A DNA stretch of 64,000 nucleotides from Lepisosteus oculatus (taxonomy: Eukaryota; Chordata; Actinopteri; Semionotiformes; Lepisosteidae): positions 564,001 to 628,000 of the forward strand of contig NW_027168298.1 in the NCBI RefSeq assembly GCF_040954835.1, given 5' to 3'. How positions within the stretch are numbered: position 1 is the stretch's first letter; each line of letters opens with the position of its first letter. Below are positions 35,646 to 45,962 of this stretch, in pieces. Both the position numbers and the translations under genes were made by a program. The notes under the pieces were generated by a model. It was not told the DNA's origin and did no database searches. It was given only the letters and a program-made list of their open reading frames with translations.

Positions 35646-35718
35646 CACCCCAGATGGTACTCAAACCCACAATCCATGGCTTAGGAGGCCAGTGTCTTAG
35701 CCATTAGGCCACTGCGCC
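35646..35718 (-). pseudogene. tRNA-Arg(CCT) pseudogene
   Basis: Copy of the gene at 31840 with the CTCCTAA loop kept. The acceptor stem has lost two pairs (GGCGCAG against CTGGGGT), the T stem one, and the T loop reads TTTGAGT. Further changes lie in the D arm and anticodon stem. Not expected to function. Confidence 0.85.
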
Positions 35719-35729
35719 ACACTGGGTGA

Positions 35730-36605
35730 GGTCGATCATGCTGATGAAGAGCCAGTTTTTTTTCCTTTGCTTTTTCAAAGGGATCCCCAAAATTAGGGAA
35801 GTTAGGCAGCAGAAGGTTTACTGTGACCTGAGAAGGACCGGCATCCAATCACGGTGGTACACACACACACGCTCTCACTCATCTGAGCTACACGGCTACC
35901 AAGATGATCTCAGTTGCGCCGAGCTGGTACGGAACATATTGAACTCATCGACGGGGAATTGTCTCTCAGACAGGCTTTTCACCTCTGAGCTCCCTGACTG
36001 ACAGTAATCAGCTAGGTAGTGAAACAGTCAGCTGCTTCTAAGCCTTAAACAGCTGCATCTCGGCGCTTCCACAGAGAGATGATTTGAAAGCCAAACATCG
36101 CCCATTGGGAACACCTTACTATCACTAGTTTAAGAGACTCTTAAGGTCTTGCAGAGGTGCCTGTCTAATAGCATGCGCTTTGCAAGCTATAGGTGTTTAG
36201 GCTGAGGCAGAATGCCTGTTAACAAAATGTTTTTCTAAAGGGGCCTCGCACTCTTTTCCAAGCAATGGTCACCATCCCCACCGAGTGTCACAATGTAGTC
36301 ATGTCCTAGGACATCACCTGTTAGTCTCCATTTGTCTGCCACCAACACTTTAGGTTACGGGGTCACAACCGCACCCCAAAGACCAGAGGAGCTGTTGTCG
36401 TTCTGGCGGCGCAGATTGGGCTGAAGGTGGGGCGCTTGAATCTCACTGTTGGAGGCCGTCTGAAACTGACCCAAGCCTTTCCCTTGAATTAAATGTAAAT
36501 AAGAAATGAACCCCAGATGCATATGGAATCAATCACGTGTTTCCTTTGAGCCGTTTCAGAGACTGCTCCAGAGTTTACCTTGCACAGATGCGCAAAGATT
36601 AATGA
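35730..36605 (+). repeat. Duplicated noncoding spacer (copy B)
   Basis: Partner of 31920-32795. It leads into a Ser-type flank whose sequence differs from copy A (TTTCCCTCTATTCCCC) and agrees with 40765 and 57730. No gene seen. Confidence 0.7.
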
Positions 36606-37130
36606 TGGGGGTGCACGCTTCCAGGCGTCTTACAACTGTAGGGACTGATTAGAGACAATTCGTAGCTTGTGCTCATTTCCCTCTATTCCCCGTGTTGCAG
36701 TGGTAGGATGACGTAAATTCCTGCTTCGACACGTAACGGCATTATAATCAAGTGCAGGAGCTGAGGGCTTTAGTTTTGTTTCGTTTTCTATGGCGTTCGT
36801 AAGCGCGCAAATCAAAGGCAATTCCTGCGTCTAACACGAATGTAAATGCTTTTGAAAGTGCAGTGTGGTGCAGCTTGTAAAATCCTTGTCCACATTTTTG
36901 GTTTGTTGATGTTTTTTCTGTCTGCCAAAGTTGCATTTTGACATCCGGACTGGGGGACTTTATCATTTGAACGTGAAGCCAGCCTTAAACCCTCTGAGGC
37001 GTGTCTGTCTGCCGGCACGAATCTTGTGAAAGGTATTTTTTTTAACGGAGAGCAACTTTAAAAAGGTTTCCGCAGCCAAATCGCAGTCCGTGTTTGATTA
37101 TAGGAGGAATGCGGCGGCGGCGAGCTCGCA

Positions 37131-37212
37131 TTTGTCGTGCTCGAGTGGTTAAGGCGATGGGCTCGAAATGCGTTGGGGCTTCCCCGCGCAGGTGCGAAAC
37201 CTGCTGACTCCG
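37131..37212 (+). pseudogene. Ser-type tRNA with CGA anticodon, probably dead
   Basis: 82-nt class II outline. The loop CTCGAAA gives anticodon CGA. The outer three acceptor pairs are lost (5' TTT against CC at the end), the anticodon stem has a G-G mismatch, and the T loop is TGCGAAA. The copy at 58211 keeps a better T loop (TTCGAAA). The flanking GCGGCGGCG and Ser-type upstream sequence are kept. Confidence 0.75.
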
Positions 37213-38167
37213 GCGTCTGCCGCACGTCGCCTTGTGCCTGCGCGGCAGAGGCGAAGTGCCGCTTTTCCTTTCCTGGTACTATAACAACGCGAAATCGCTT
37301 GGACCCGCTGCCATGGAAATCAATTCTTCAGATAACTACACATTTTGCGTTCGCACCTCTGGTGCTCTACTTATGCCTTTGAAAACCTAATGAATAAAGC
37401 TGAAAGAACCGACACGATATGTAGGTGCTGGTAAAGCACGCAGTCAAGAACTGTTAACAGCAAGGGTTTCAGTGGGTTAACTGAGGAGAAGGCGTGATCG
37501 CTAATTGTTGACTTTTTATTTGGTGTTAGAAACACTCTTACTGTGCATGACGTGCAACAAATGTAGCCACAGAAATTGCATCACGCTTTCATGTATGCTA
37601 TTGCAGACACCAACGTTGCCTAGATAGAAAACCGAAAAAGCCGTGGGTTTGCTTGCTGGTCTGAAGGATCTCTCTTCGAATCTCTATCATTTGTCAATGG
37701 AAGTAAAAGGCGCTGCAATCTCATACGTTCAGAATCAAACCCGCAGCTGTTGTTCGACTTTTTTTTCTTGACTAATTACAACTGAGTGTCGCATGAGCAG
37801 TTACATAAACTTGTCTGGTATATTTGAACACAAATGCCGTTCTTCAATTAAAACTAACAGTACATTGTCAGGGACATTCAGTTCTATACAAACAAGAGAC
37901 AGACAAGAGAATATTTCTACCGTTCATGTGGACTACGTGTTGACTTACTGATCGGAATAATTGAAAGGTTCGGGCTCATAGCCGATGCAGTGCGTGCTAA
38001 TTAGAACAGCAACGCTAAGCTCTCAGCACCGTACTGAGCCCAGGTGTTTTTCTAAAGCTGTCAGGTGCAGTTCATTTACATGAAGGAAATATCTTACTGG
38101 GTACGATTACAATGCAGTAAGTAGCACAGACTACTTAGGGAGTAGCCCGATGTGTTTAAAAACGACC
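37213..38167. repeat. Diverged relative of the 4.5-kb unit spacer
   Basis: Sequence such as ATCATTTGTCAATGGAAGTA and CGCATGAGCAGTTAC matches, with many changes, the Ser-to-Arg spacer of U1-U7 (for example 4755 and 4850). This shows that Ser(CGA)/Arg(ACG) and Ser(TGA)/Arg(TCG) come from one ancestral pair. A close copy lies at 58293-59246. No other gene is seen. Confidence 0.65.
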
Positions 38168-38240
38168 CGAGCCAGGCAGGAGTCGAACCTGCAATCTCCT
38201 GATCCGTAGTCAGACGCGTTATCCATTGCGCCACTGGCCC
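38168..38240 (-). tRNA. tRNA-Arg(ACG)
   Basis: 73 nt. The loop CTACGGA gives anticodon ACG. Acceptor GGGCCAG/CTGGCTC, T stem GCAGG/CCTGC and D arm are all paired. The T loop is TTCGACT and a TTTTT stop follows within 10 nt on the minus strand. Nearly identical to vertebrate tRNA-Arg(ACG). Paralogue of the array's Arg(TCG) genes. Confidence 0.95.
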
Positions 38241-38430
38241 TGGTGTGACACTGCAGGACTGTAACCCAGTGAGATGAGCACTGCACCTAGTAAAATATTA
38301 CCCCCGGTCCATTCTTTTCCAAAAGTGAGAAACACCTGTTTTCTACATTTTGTCTGTTTTAAAACCATATCTCTTTAAACCAAACCAAGAGTTTGTCTTT
38401 TGCACTGATATTCTGATTCATTTCGATTTC

Positions 38431-38990
38431 AAAGAAAAAAAAAACATTACCTTCCAAAGCATCATAAAATTGTCCCTTCCTCCAGACTCTACTTCTCTCT
38501 TGTAGTAGTACAGCAGACCTTTCCAGGTGAGCAGATCACAGAGTCCGAAATGAGCTTCCTCCATCAAGCAAAGTACCTGAACATGACTCTGTCTTCATAA
38601 AAGCGCCCCTGTAATAAAGAAATTAAATCCGAAATCAAGAGGGCAGTTGCCTACTGAAGTTCAAGAAGTCATCAATTTTAACCCAGCAACACATTAAAGG
38701 CTGCATCTATACAAGTACGATTCTAGAAATGCTCACCAGATTACGTTTTAAGAAGGAACTGTGCCTCAGGTTCCGCCGAGATCTTAACTCGGATGGCAGG
38801 ATTCAGAGTCCGGAGTGCGGACTGATGGCGCACGGAGGGTCCATATACTGTGGATCCCTCAGTGATCTTCCGCGTATTCAAACCGCCAGCGTGTGACTCC
38901 CCTGTCCCCGTGACCTCATTGCTCTGCTCTCGCCTCTGTGGAGCTGAGCCCGACTCATGGTAAAGTGGAAAAAAATATGCCCTCATCGTG
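38431..38990. repeat. Duplicated noncoding block downstream of Arg(ACG)
   Basis: A nearly identical copy is at 47097-47660. Part of it is at 59490-59590 and 61040-61161, split there by the LTR. Contains AATAAAGAAATTAAATCC. No gene is supported. From here to 39411 nothing further is recognised. Confidence 0.75.
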
Positions 38991-39411
38991 GGATTTACTC
39001 TGGATCGAGGATAGATGTCACTTTTTTATCGTTGAACAGGATGTATGTGATGTGGCGACTAGGTTCAATATTGTATCCTTTTAAAAGATTAAGGACTGGG
39101 GTGAGCGTGATTTACCACCCTTTCAGCTAAGAACCCGACATGAGCACCGTTTAAGCTGCATAGACTCGGTCGTTTAACTCTTCTCCATTAGCAGGGTTAA
39201 GGTTAAAGAAAAAAAACATTGCTGACTTCTTTTTTTTTGCCAGCCGCTAGCGCTGATTAGCAATGTTTGTATTTCATGTTTTGCAAGTTCCATCCATTTT
39301 AAGAAAAACAAGTCGCGTTAAAGACAGGAAATGAATACTTGCATTTAATTAAGTCTAGCCGTAGGCGGTTGTCTGTAAGGACCAGTTCTGTTCGAGAAGA
39401 CAGAACAAAGA

Positions 39412-39485
39412 AGGCACCACTGGGATTCGGACTCAGGATCTCCTGTTTAAGAGACAAGCGCTTTAACCAACTAAGCAACGGTGCC
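39412..39485 (-). tRNA. Thr-bodied tRNA with CTT anticodon (Lys-type)
   Basis: 74 nt. Acceptor GGCACCG/TGGTGCC, D arm GCTT/AAGC and anticodon stem CTTGT/ACAGG all pair. The loop CTCTTAA gives CTT, which reads the lysine codon AAG. Outside the anticodon the gene resembles vertebrate tRNA-Thr(AGT): the TTAAAGCG D-arm end, the ACAGGAGATCC region and discriminator T. The T arm is weakened (CTGAG/CCCAG, T loop TCCGAAT) and no TTTT lies close downstream. Either an anticodon-switched gene or a decaying one. Confidence 0.7.
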
Positions 39486-39864
39486 CCGGTAGTGTTGTCC
39501 TTTTGCAGCCACTTGGACACACCACTCAGACACATCTGCATTCGGTGTGTGCTCCGCCTGCTCGCTGAGCAAGTTGCCACCTTTACATACAATAGCAACA
39601 TCGACACCAAGAGAAAGGATGACAAATGGCTTTTATCTGGAACTTTTCATGTCCAAGGAGCTCAATGTGCTTTCTGTGTACAACAGGGCCACTGAACTCC
39701 ACAATGGCCACTGAACCACAGCAGTGGCTTGCTGGCTTGACATCTCCCAAGGAAAATGTTGAAATCGCATGTGGAACAGGAAAAGGACCCTTGAGTACGA
39801 GGGAAAAAAAAGAAAAAGATCATCTGGAGCGCGCCAACCCATGTCTGGACAGCCCAGTTTCATC

Positions 39865-39946
39865 GACGAGGTGGCCGAGTGGTTAAGGCGATGGACTGCT
39901 AATCCATTGTGCTCTGCACGCATGGGTTCGAATCCCATCCTCGTCG
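39865..39946 (+). tRNA. tRNA-Ser(GCT)
   Basis: 82 nt class II. The loop CTGCTAA gives anticodon GCT (codons AGC/AGT). Acceptor GACGAGG/CCTCGTC, anticodon stem ATGGA/TCCAT, variable arm TGTGCTCTGCACG and T loop TTCGAAT are intact. Practically identical to vertebrate tRNA-Ser(GCT). It does not share the flank of the other Ser genes, so it has a separate origin. TTTT lies about 28 nt downstream. Confidence 0.96.
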
Positions 39947-40764
39947 CTCTCTACGTTTGACGTTGGCTCTCCTTTTGTTTGCTCCAGTACTAGAGCCTTA
40001 CATTTTCTAGCGGTGGCTGAACATGGTATAGTAGGCTAACGTTGGTATCGAGCAGTGGTAGTAACAGTATTTACGTGCCGCTGCTGCCAAGTGGCTCTGG
40101 GTTGAGACCGCGTTTTCACTTACTTGCAGCACAAATGGAGAAAGCGATTTTTGACAGTCTCTCGAGAGACTGCGCTAGGTGTTTAGGGATAGACTTTGTC
40201 AGTTCCCCCTGGGATGATGGCCTCTCAAATAGTTTGTGATTCCTCTAGACGTTTATACAGTAGAAGCCTGCTTCGTGGCTTAAATCCAAGCTAAGGAAAC
40301 GAGTTAGAGGTCTGATGCAGAACTGCGAATTCAATGAAGGGGAACACTACAGTACATTGCACTGTATGTGTGAGGAAAGCTGCCCCCTACTGTTCCTTGT
40401 CGACCGAACAGAGGACTGTAAAGGATACCGCCAAGAAACTTTAGGATGCTGGTTGGAATCCAGCTCCAAAGAAGCCCCTTTGGGTGTTATGTAATCAAAA
40501 AGTAAGAACAGAGAATCTCCCTTTGATCAAAAGCGCAACAGAACTGTTTTCCGTGGAGCAGGTTTCAGACCCGTAGACCTGTTTTATTTGTAGGGCAGGG
40601 CGCATTCCCAAACGCGAATCTCCTGTTTTAGAAATGCTTTGGGCGGCATGAAGTGAAAATAAGAAGTGGGCTCCAGATGCACATGGAAGCAATCAAGTGT
40701 TTCATCCGAGCTGTTTCAAAGACTGCTCAACAGCTTTCCTTTTACAGAGGCCCAACGATTAATG
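39947..40764. other. Spacer, nothing recognised until the Ser flank
   Basis: No RNA gene or credible protein is seen here. Around 40640-40740 it begins to resemble the spacer at 36490-36590 (AATAAGAA, CAGATGCACATGGA), after which the Ser-type flank starts. Confidence 0.5.
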
Positions 40765-41289
40765 ATGGGGGTGCACCCTTCAATGTGCCTTACGACTCTA
40801 GGGAGTGATTGAGACGATTCGTAGCGTGTGTTCATTTCCCTCTATTCCCCATGTTGCAGTGGTAAGATGACGTAAATTCCTGCTTCGACACATAACGGCG
40901 TTATAATCAAGTACAGGAGCTGAGGGCTTTTGTTTTGTTTCGTTTTCTATGGCGTTCGTAAGCGCGCAAAACAAAGACAATTCCTGCGTCTAACACGAAT
41001 GTAAATGCTTTTGAAAGTGCAGTGTGGTGCAGCTTGTAAAATCCTTGTCCACATTTGTGGTTTGTTGATGTTTTTTCTGTCTGCCAAAGTTGCATTTTGA
41101 CATCCGGACGGGGAGACTTTATCATTTGAACGTGAAGCCAGCCTTAAACCCTCTGAGGCGTGTCTGTCTGCCGGCATGTATCTTGTGAAAGGTTTTTTTT
41201 TTAACAGAGAGCGACTTTAAAAAGGTTTCCGCAGCCACCTCGCACTCCGTGTTAGATTATAGGAGGAATGCGGCGGCGGCGAGCTCGCT

Positions 41290-41371
41290 GTAGTCGTGGC
41301 CGAGTAGTTAAGGCGATGGATTTGAAATCCATTGGGGACTCCCCGCTCAGGTTCGAATCCTGCCGACTACG
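41290..41371 (+). tRNA. tRNA-Ser(TGA), single-locus paralogue
   Basis: 82 nt. The loop TTTGAAA gives TGA. Acceptor GTAGTCG/CGACTAC and anticodon stem ATGGA/TCCAT are perfect. Oddities: the D loop reads GAGTAGTTA, so one of the two conserved G is lost, and the T stem TCAGG/CCTGC has one mismatch. The T loop TTCGAAT is normal. No close TTTT. Closer to the standard vertebrate gene than the array copies in the anticodon stem and T loop. Confidence 0.82.
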
Positions 41372-41502
41372 GCGTCTGCCGCACGTCACCTTGTGCCTGT
41401 GCGGCAAAGGCGAAGTGCCGCTTCTCCTTTCCTGGTACTATAAAAATGCTACATCGCTTGGTCCTGCTTCCATGGAAAGCAGTTCTTCAGGTAATTCTAC
41501 TC

Positions 41503-42195
41503 TCTTACCAAAGCTGTTAGGTTCCTTTCCGTGGTGAGATGGGTTGTCATGCAACGCTGCCACATAGTGCCGACAGACAAGTGTGTTGCGGGAGAAGAGA
41601 AAAGTGTTTGAAGATTTAAGAGTGTCTTAGGTGGAGCCAAAATCAAGTGTCACAAATGCAAGTGGGAAGATTTCCAATGTTTAATATGGTCAAAATAAGC
41701 GGAAGTTACCAGCTGGTCCGGCACAGTCTGCCATGCTTTTGTCATATACTGTAAAGTGGTGTGGAACTGGGTGTCGAACTGGAGCCTCACCATTTGCATA
41801 TGTGAGGCTCCAGTTATACATCGAGTGTCACATTAAATGACAAAAATGAAGAGAGTTAAAGCACCTGGAGAGGTTTTCTTACAACTTTTGAGCTGACACA
41901 GTTTTGGAAAATGTTTCCTTCACGGTGCACTGAACAACATAGGCAGCCAAGAGTCTCCAAAACAAAACAGAATGGACAGATAGGAGAAAATTCCCACTCG
42001 TCCTGAAGTTCCCAAAATCCAGCACTGAGCGTAAACAAAGTGTCTAAGTAGCGTGGGAATGCTAACCCTAACCCTAGCTGGAGTTTGAGCAATCCGGCAC
42101 TGAGCGTAAGAAGATGAGTCAAAGTAACGTCTAATCGGATTAGTTTCCTTAGAGCTGGTTCAGAGTTTGCTCAAGAGTTTACCTTTCACAGATGC
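41503..42195. repeat. Block repeated inverted at 53889-54560
   Basis: Contains an inverted pair GGAGCCTCAC...GTGAGGCTCC at about 41790-41815 around a CATTTGCATATG core (an octamer-like ATTTGCAT), and GCTAACCCTAACCCTAGC at 42061, a short telomere-like run. It ends in the CTAATCCGATTAG palindrome and the flank of Ser(AGA). No gene is supported. Confidence 0.75.
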
Positions 42196-42771
42196 GCAAA
42201 GAAGAATGTTGGGGGTGCACGCTTCAAGGCGCCTTACAGCTGTAGGGAGTGATTCGAGACGATTCGTGGCGTGTGCTCGTTCCCATATACAGTACGACCC
42301 GGGGTGCAGTGCTAGGATGACGTACAATACCGCTTGGGCACGTAACGGGGTTATATGCAAGTGCAGGACGTGAGGGTTTTCGTTTGTTCATTTTGTTTTG
42401 CTCTGCTTTGCTTTGTTTTGCTTTCCATCGCGTTGGTAAGAGCGTAAATAAAAAGGCGATTCCTGTGTCTACCACTAATGTAAGAGCTATTTCAAGTGCG
42501 ACGTGGTGCGGCTTTTCAAATGCTTGTGGGCATTTCTCTGTTGTTGATTCTTTTTTTGTGTGTAACAAAGTGGCATTTTCATATCCGGACGGGGAGACTT
42601 TATCATTCCGACATGAAGCCACCCTTAAGTCCTCTGAGGCGTGTCTGTCTGCAAGGCTTGTATTTTGGAAATGTTTTTTTGAAACGGAGAACGACTTTGA
42701 AATAGGCTTCCGCCGGCGCCTCGCGATCCAGGTAAGATTGTAGCAAGAACGCAGCGGCAGTGGGGCTTGCT

Positions 42772-42853
42772 GTAGTCGTGGCTGAGTGGTTAAGGCAATG
42801 GACTAGAAATCCATTGGGGTCTCCCCGCAGAGGTTCCAATCCTGCCGACTACG
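42772..42853 (+). tRNA. tRNA-Ser(AGA), T arm damaged
   Basis: 82 nt class II. The loop CTAGAAA gives AGA. Acceptor GTAGTCG/CGACTAC and anticodon stem ATGGA/TCCAT are perfect. The T stem AGAGG/CCTGC has two mismatches, and the T loop TTCCAAT breaks box B (GGTTCGA). Probably weak or silent. The minus-strand copy at 55493 is better preserved. Confidence 0.72.
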
Positions 42854-43066
42854 TTGTCCGCTTTCAGTCGGTGTGTTTCGGCACAAGCAAAGAAGCGCGC
42901 CTCTTTGCTGTTCCTGGTGGTTTTAAAACGCCCAATCGCTTGTACCCGCTGCCTTAGAAATAAGTTCTTCAGCGTCCGCAAATGGCATTTTGCAGCTGGA
43001 AGCAGATGTCGACGCGTTTTGCACAGAGCACCAAAAAAGCGTCTTTTTTAAAGGCCCAGGCACTGA

Positions 43067-43137
43067 GCATTGGTGGTTCAGTGGTAGAATTCTCGCCTGC
43101 CACGCGGGAGGCTCGGGTTCGATTCCCGGCCAATGCA
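43067..43137 (+). tRNA. tRNA-Gly(GCC)
   Basis: 71 nt. The loop CTGCCAC gives GCC. All stems pair, with one G-T in the T stem. The T loop is TTCGATT and TTTT follows 6 nt downstream. Almost identical to vertebrate tRNA-Gly(GCC). Damaged inverted copy at 55210. Confidence 0.95.
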
Positions 43138-43167
43138 GTGGCTTTTGCAGCGAGCGGCTCCATCACT

Positions 43168-43470
43168 TGCATCCCCTTGCAACTCGCAACTGAAAACCCA
43201 CTGAAGCTAAGCAGGTGTGAGCCAGGTCAGTACCTGGATGAGGATGAGCTACAGGGAAAAACAAAGCTTCCAGCTGGAAGCGGTGTTAATGGTGCCGGCG
43301 GGGGGGCGCTCACCCTGAGGTCTGTGCGGGTCCCAATGCCCCAGTATAGTGACGGAGATGCTGTGTTGTAAAAGGGCGCTGTCTTTTGGATGAGATGTAA
43401 AACCGAGGTCACAGCGCTCTGTGGTCATTCAAAATGACCACCAAAACCTTTGACAAAAGCTCTTGGTAAT
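43168..43470 (+). mobile_element. 5S-rRNA-derived SINE (SINE3 class), truncated
   Basis: The head contains GAAGCTAAGCAGG (5S box A) and GTCAGTACCTGGATG (5S intermediate element/box C), spaced as in 5S rRNA. The body GCGCTCACCCTGAGGTCTGTG and GCCCCAGTATAGTGACGG is typical of the fish 5S SINE family I recall. The usual tail is missing. The start of the 5S part is diverged. It sits directly behind tRNA-Gly. Inverted copy at 54880-55180. Confidence 0.8.
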
Positions 43471-43693
43471 TGATGGTCTTCAATAATGCTTCTCCTTTAG
43501 GTACATTTTAAATCAGCTGAAAAATGCTGTGAAATGGGGGGGCACTTCAGGCCAGTGTAGGATTTGGGTTACAAGAACCATGAAACTGCACGAGAAAGCC
43601 CGTACACTGATTACACGGCTTTCTATTCAAAGGAGGACAAAAGAAATTCCCTGAGTTTGATTTTTTGCAGCACAGAGAGGAGCACTGTCGTGA

Positions 43694-43767
43694 GGCTGGT
43701 TAGCTCAGTTGGTTAGAGCGTGGTGCTAATAACGCCAAGGTCGCGGGTTTGAGCCCTGTACGGGCTA
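43694..43767 (+). tRNA. tRNA-Ile(AAT), partly degraded
   Basis: 74 nt. The loop CTAATAA gives AAT. D and anticodon arms match vertebrate tRNA-Ile. The acceptor uses two G-T pairs (GGCTGGT with ACGGGCT). The T loop is TTTGAGC, so the conserved C is lost, and the T stem relies on G-T pairs. No close TTTT. The better copy is at 54579. Confidence 0.75.
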
Positions 43768-45842
43768 GGTCCAGGTCCCTGTTTGTGAAACAGGCAAATG
43801 ACTGTCTCAGGGGCCCATTCCTCATTCTCAAGACACATGTATGCAGTATGTACACTGTGCATTGAGCAATAGGGACTGAATACACCACAGGTAAGGTTAG
43901 AAGTCATTCTGAGGTGCCACATGTGAGGGATACAGCTAGGCATCCGAAATGTAGGGTTTGAGACCCTTCAGGAGTACTGCATCCTTTGAGACAGACCCGT
44001 GCATGTTAAACAAATGATCATTTCTTTCGGCATTAGGGACTAAATATACTAAACATATGATGCTAAAATGTTATTTTCACATATATTAATGTAATAAATG
44101 ATTGCTTATGCTTTAGAAACAAATCTAATTAAAATAAAAGCTTAAGTTTTGTATTTATCTTGTACCATAGAACATGATTTTCTTTGTATTTCAAGCCCAC
44201 AAAGTGTCCAAATGACGCACTACATGATATAAGGAAGATTATCACATGCATATCGGTATTATCTTTCTTATGAAAATGCATTCCTTTCATTACCTTTTAC
44301 TTTTTAAAATGAACTCAAATTGAGTATAATGTAATAATTTAAGTAGAATAGATTCTAATAATATAATGATCCAGTGTTTTGCACTACTTCACTGCTTCAC
44401 TGCTCTATGCCATCTGGAAATAAATCCTCAGACTGCTTACTGCCCTGGGCATGTACCAATAAATTAAAGGAGCACATCTGTTTATCACTGCGTTGAAGCA
44501 GGAGACACACAGTCTCTGCAAACACATCCTAGATACAGTGTTCCAGCACCTTTGACCTCATCCAGAACATATCATTTCTTGAAAGGGATTGCTGTCCGAA
44601 TGCACATCTGAATCCCAAGCAGAATCTCTAGTAAAATACGATCATTTGTGAAACAGGCAAATGACTGTCTCAGGGGCCCATTCCTCATTGTCAGACACAT
44701 GTATGGAATGCTTTCACCGTGCATTGAGCAATAGGGATTAAAAACACCGCAGGTAAGGTTAGATGTCATGTTCTATGATCATTTCTTTCAGCATTAGGGA
44801 CTAAATATACTAAACGTATGATGCTAAAATGTTATTTTCACATATATTAATGTAATAAATGATTGCTTATGCTTTATAAACAAATCTAATTAAAATAAAA
44901 GCTTAAGTTTTGTATTTATCTTGTACCATAGTACATGATTTGCTTTGTATTTCAAGCCCACAAAGTGTCCAAATGTTCTATGATCATTTCTTTCAGCATT
45001 AGGGACTAAATATACCAAACGTATGATGCTAAAATCCTGAAAAAAGGATGTGCTCCATCTCGTCAGTAGATTGGATTCCAAAACTGATTTGGGTCAATAT
45101 ACATTACCTTTGAAATTAAAGTACAGTCTACTGTAGGGAACCATCAACTTAGAAAGCATTGGCCTTCCCTGGGGGTCAGGTAGGTGCAAAAGATAAACCT
45201 TTATCCTATCTTTATCTTAAGATAAGTGGCCAAGCAGTATTTTTCCAAGTTTCACCAAGCACATCATGTTGCCATAGTAGACAAAGTTCTATAAAATGTT
45301 AAATAACTTTTAAAAAAAGCATCTTGGTCTTACAGTACTGTACAAGGTGAATTAAACTGTCCCTGGTAATAAAAAGTAATTAGAAGCATCTCAGAAACTT
45401 TATCTCTAGAAACATTAGCTGTTTTATATCATGTAATTTAGTGTGATGTTGTCAGAATTCAAGGACATTATCACACACAGAAATTGGTTCAGTTAAATCT
45501 AAAAAACACAGCTAAACATGGGTTTAAATGTAACAGAAGTCTTACCTCTTGTCAAAAGATTTAATTCAAGAAGCGATGTAATAAATGATTGCTTATGCTT
45601 TATAAAGAAATCTAATTAAAATAAAAGCTTAAGTTTTGTATTTATCTTGTACCATAGAACATGATTTTCTTTGTATTTGAAGCCCACAAAGTGTCCAAAT
45701 GATGCACTACATGATATAAGGAAGATTATCACATGCATATCGGTATTATCTTTCTTATGAAAATGCATTCCTTTCATTACCTTTTACTTTTTAAAATGAA
45801 CTCAAATTGTGTATAATGTAATAATTTAAGTAGAATAGATTC
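43768..45842. repeat. AT-rich region with nested repeats
   Basis: A segment of about 130 bp (43780-43910) recurs at 44640-44775. A longer one (44017-44356, from ATCATTTCTTTC through GCATTAGGGACTAAATATAC) recurs in part at 44776-44980, 44976-45035 and 45574-45842. The array looks like a broken set of units of roughly 0.8 kb. No tRNA or coding signal is seen in it. Confidence 0.65.
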
Positions 45843-45962
45843 AGGTAGGAAATATAGAGTCATGATGTATATGGCTGACATCATTTCACATGGGTGAATT
45901 TTAAGCTAAGAAATAAAAACATTTACAATGAAGATACCATTGCTTAATTTTAAATGCCTTTA

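Noticed and set aside
39339-39695. A 118-residue frame on the plus strand
   Set aside because: It overlaps the Thr-bodied tRNA on the other strand and shows no domain.
43768-45842. CRISPR-like array
   Set aside because: Repeats are long, irregular and AT-rich in a vertebrate genome; there are no regular spacers.
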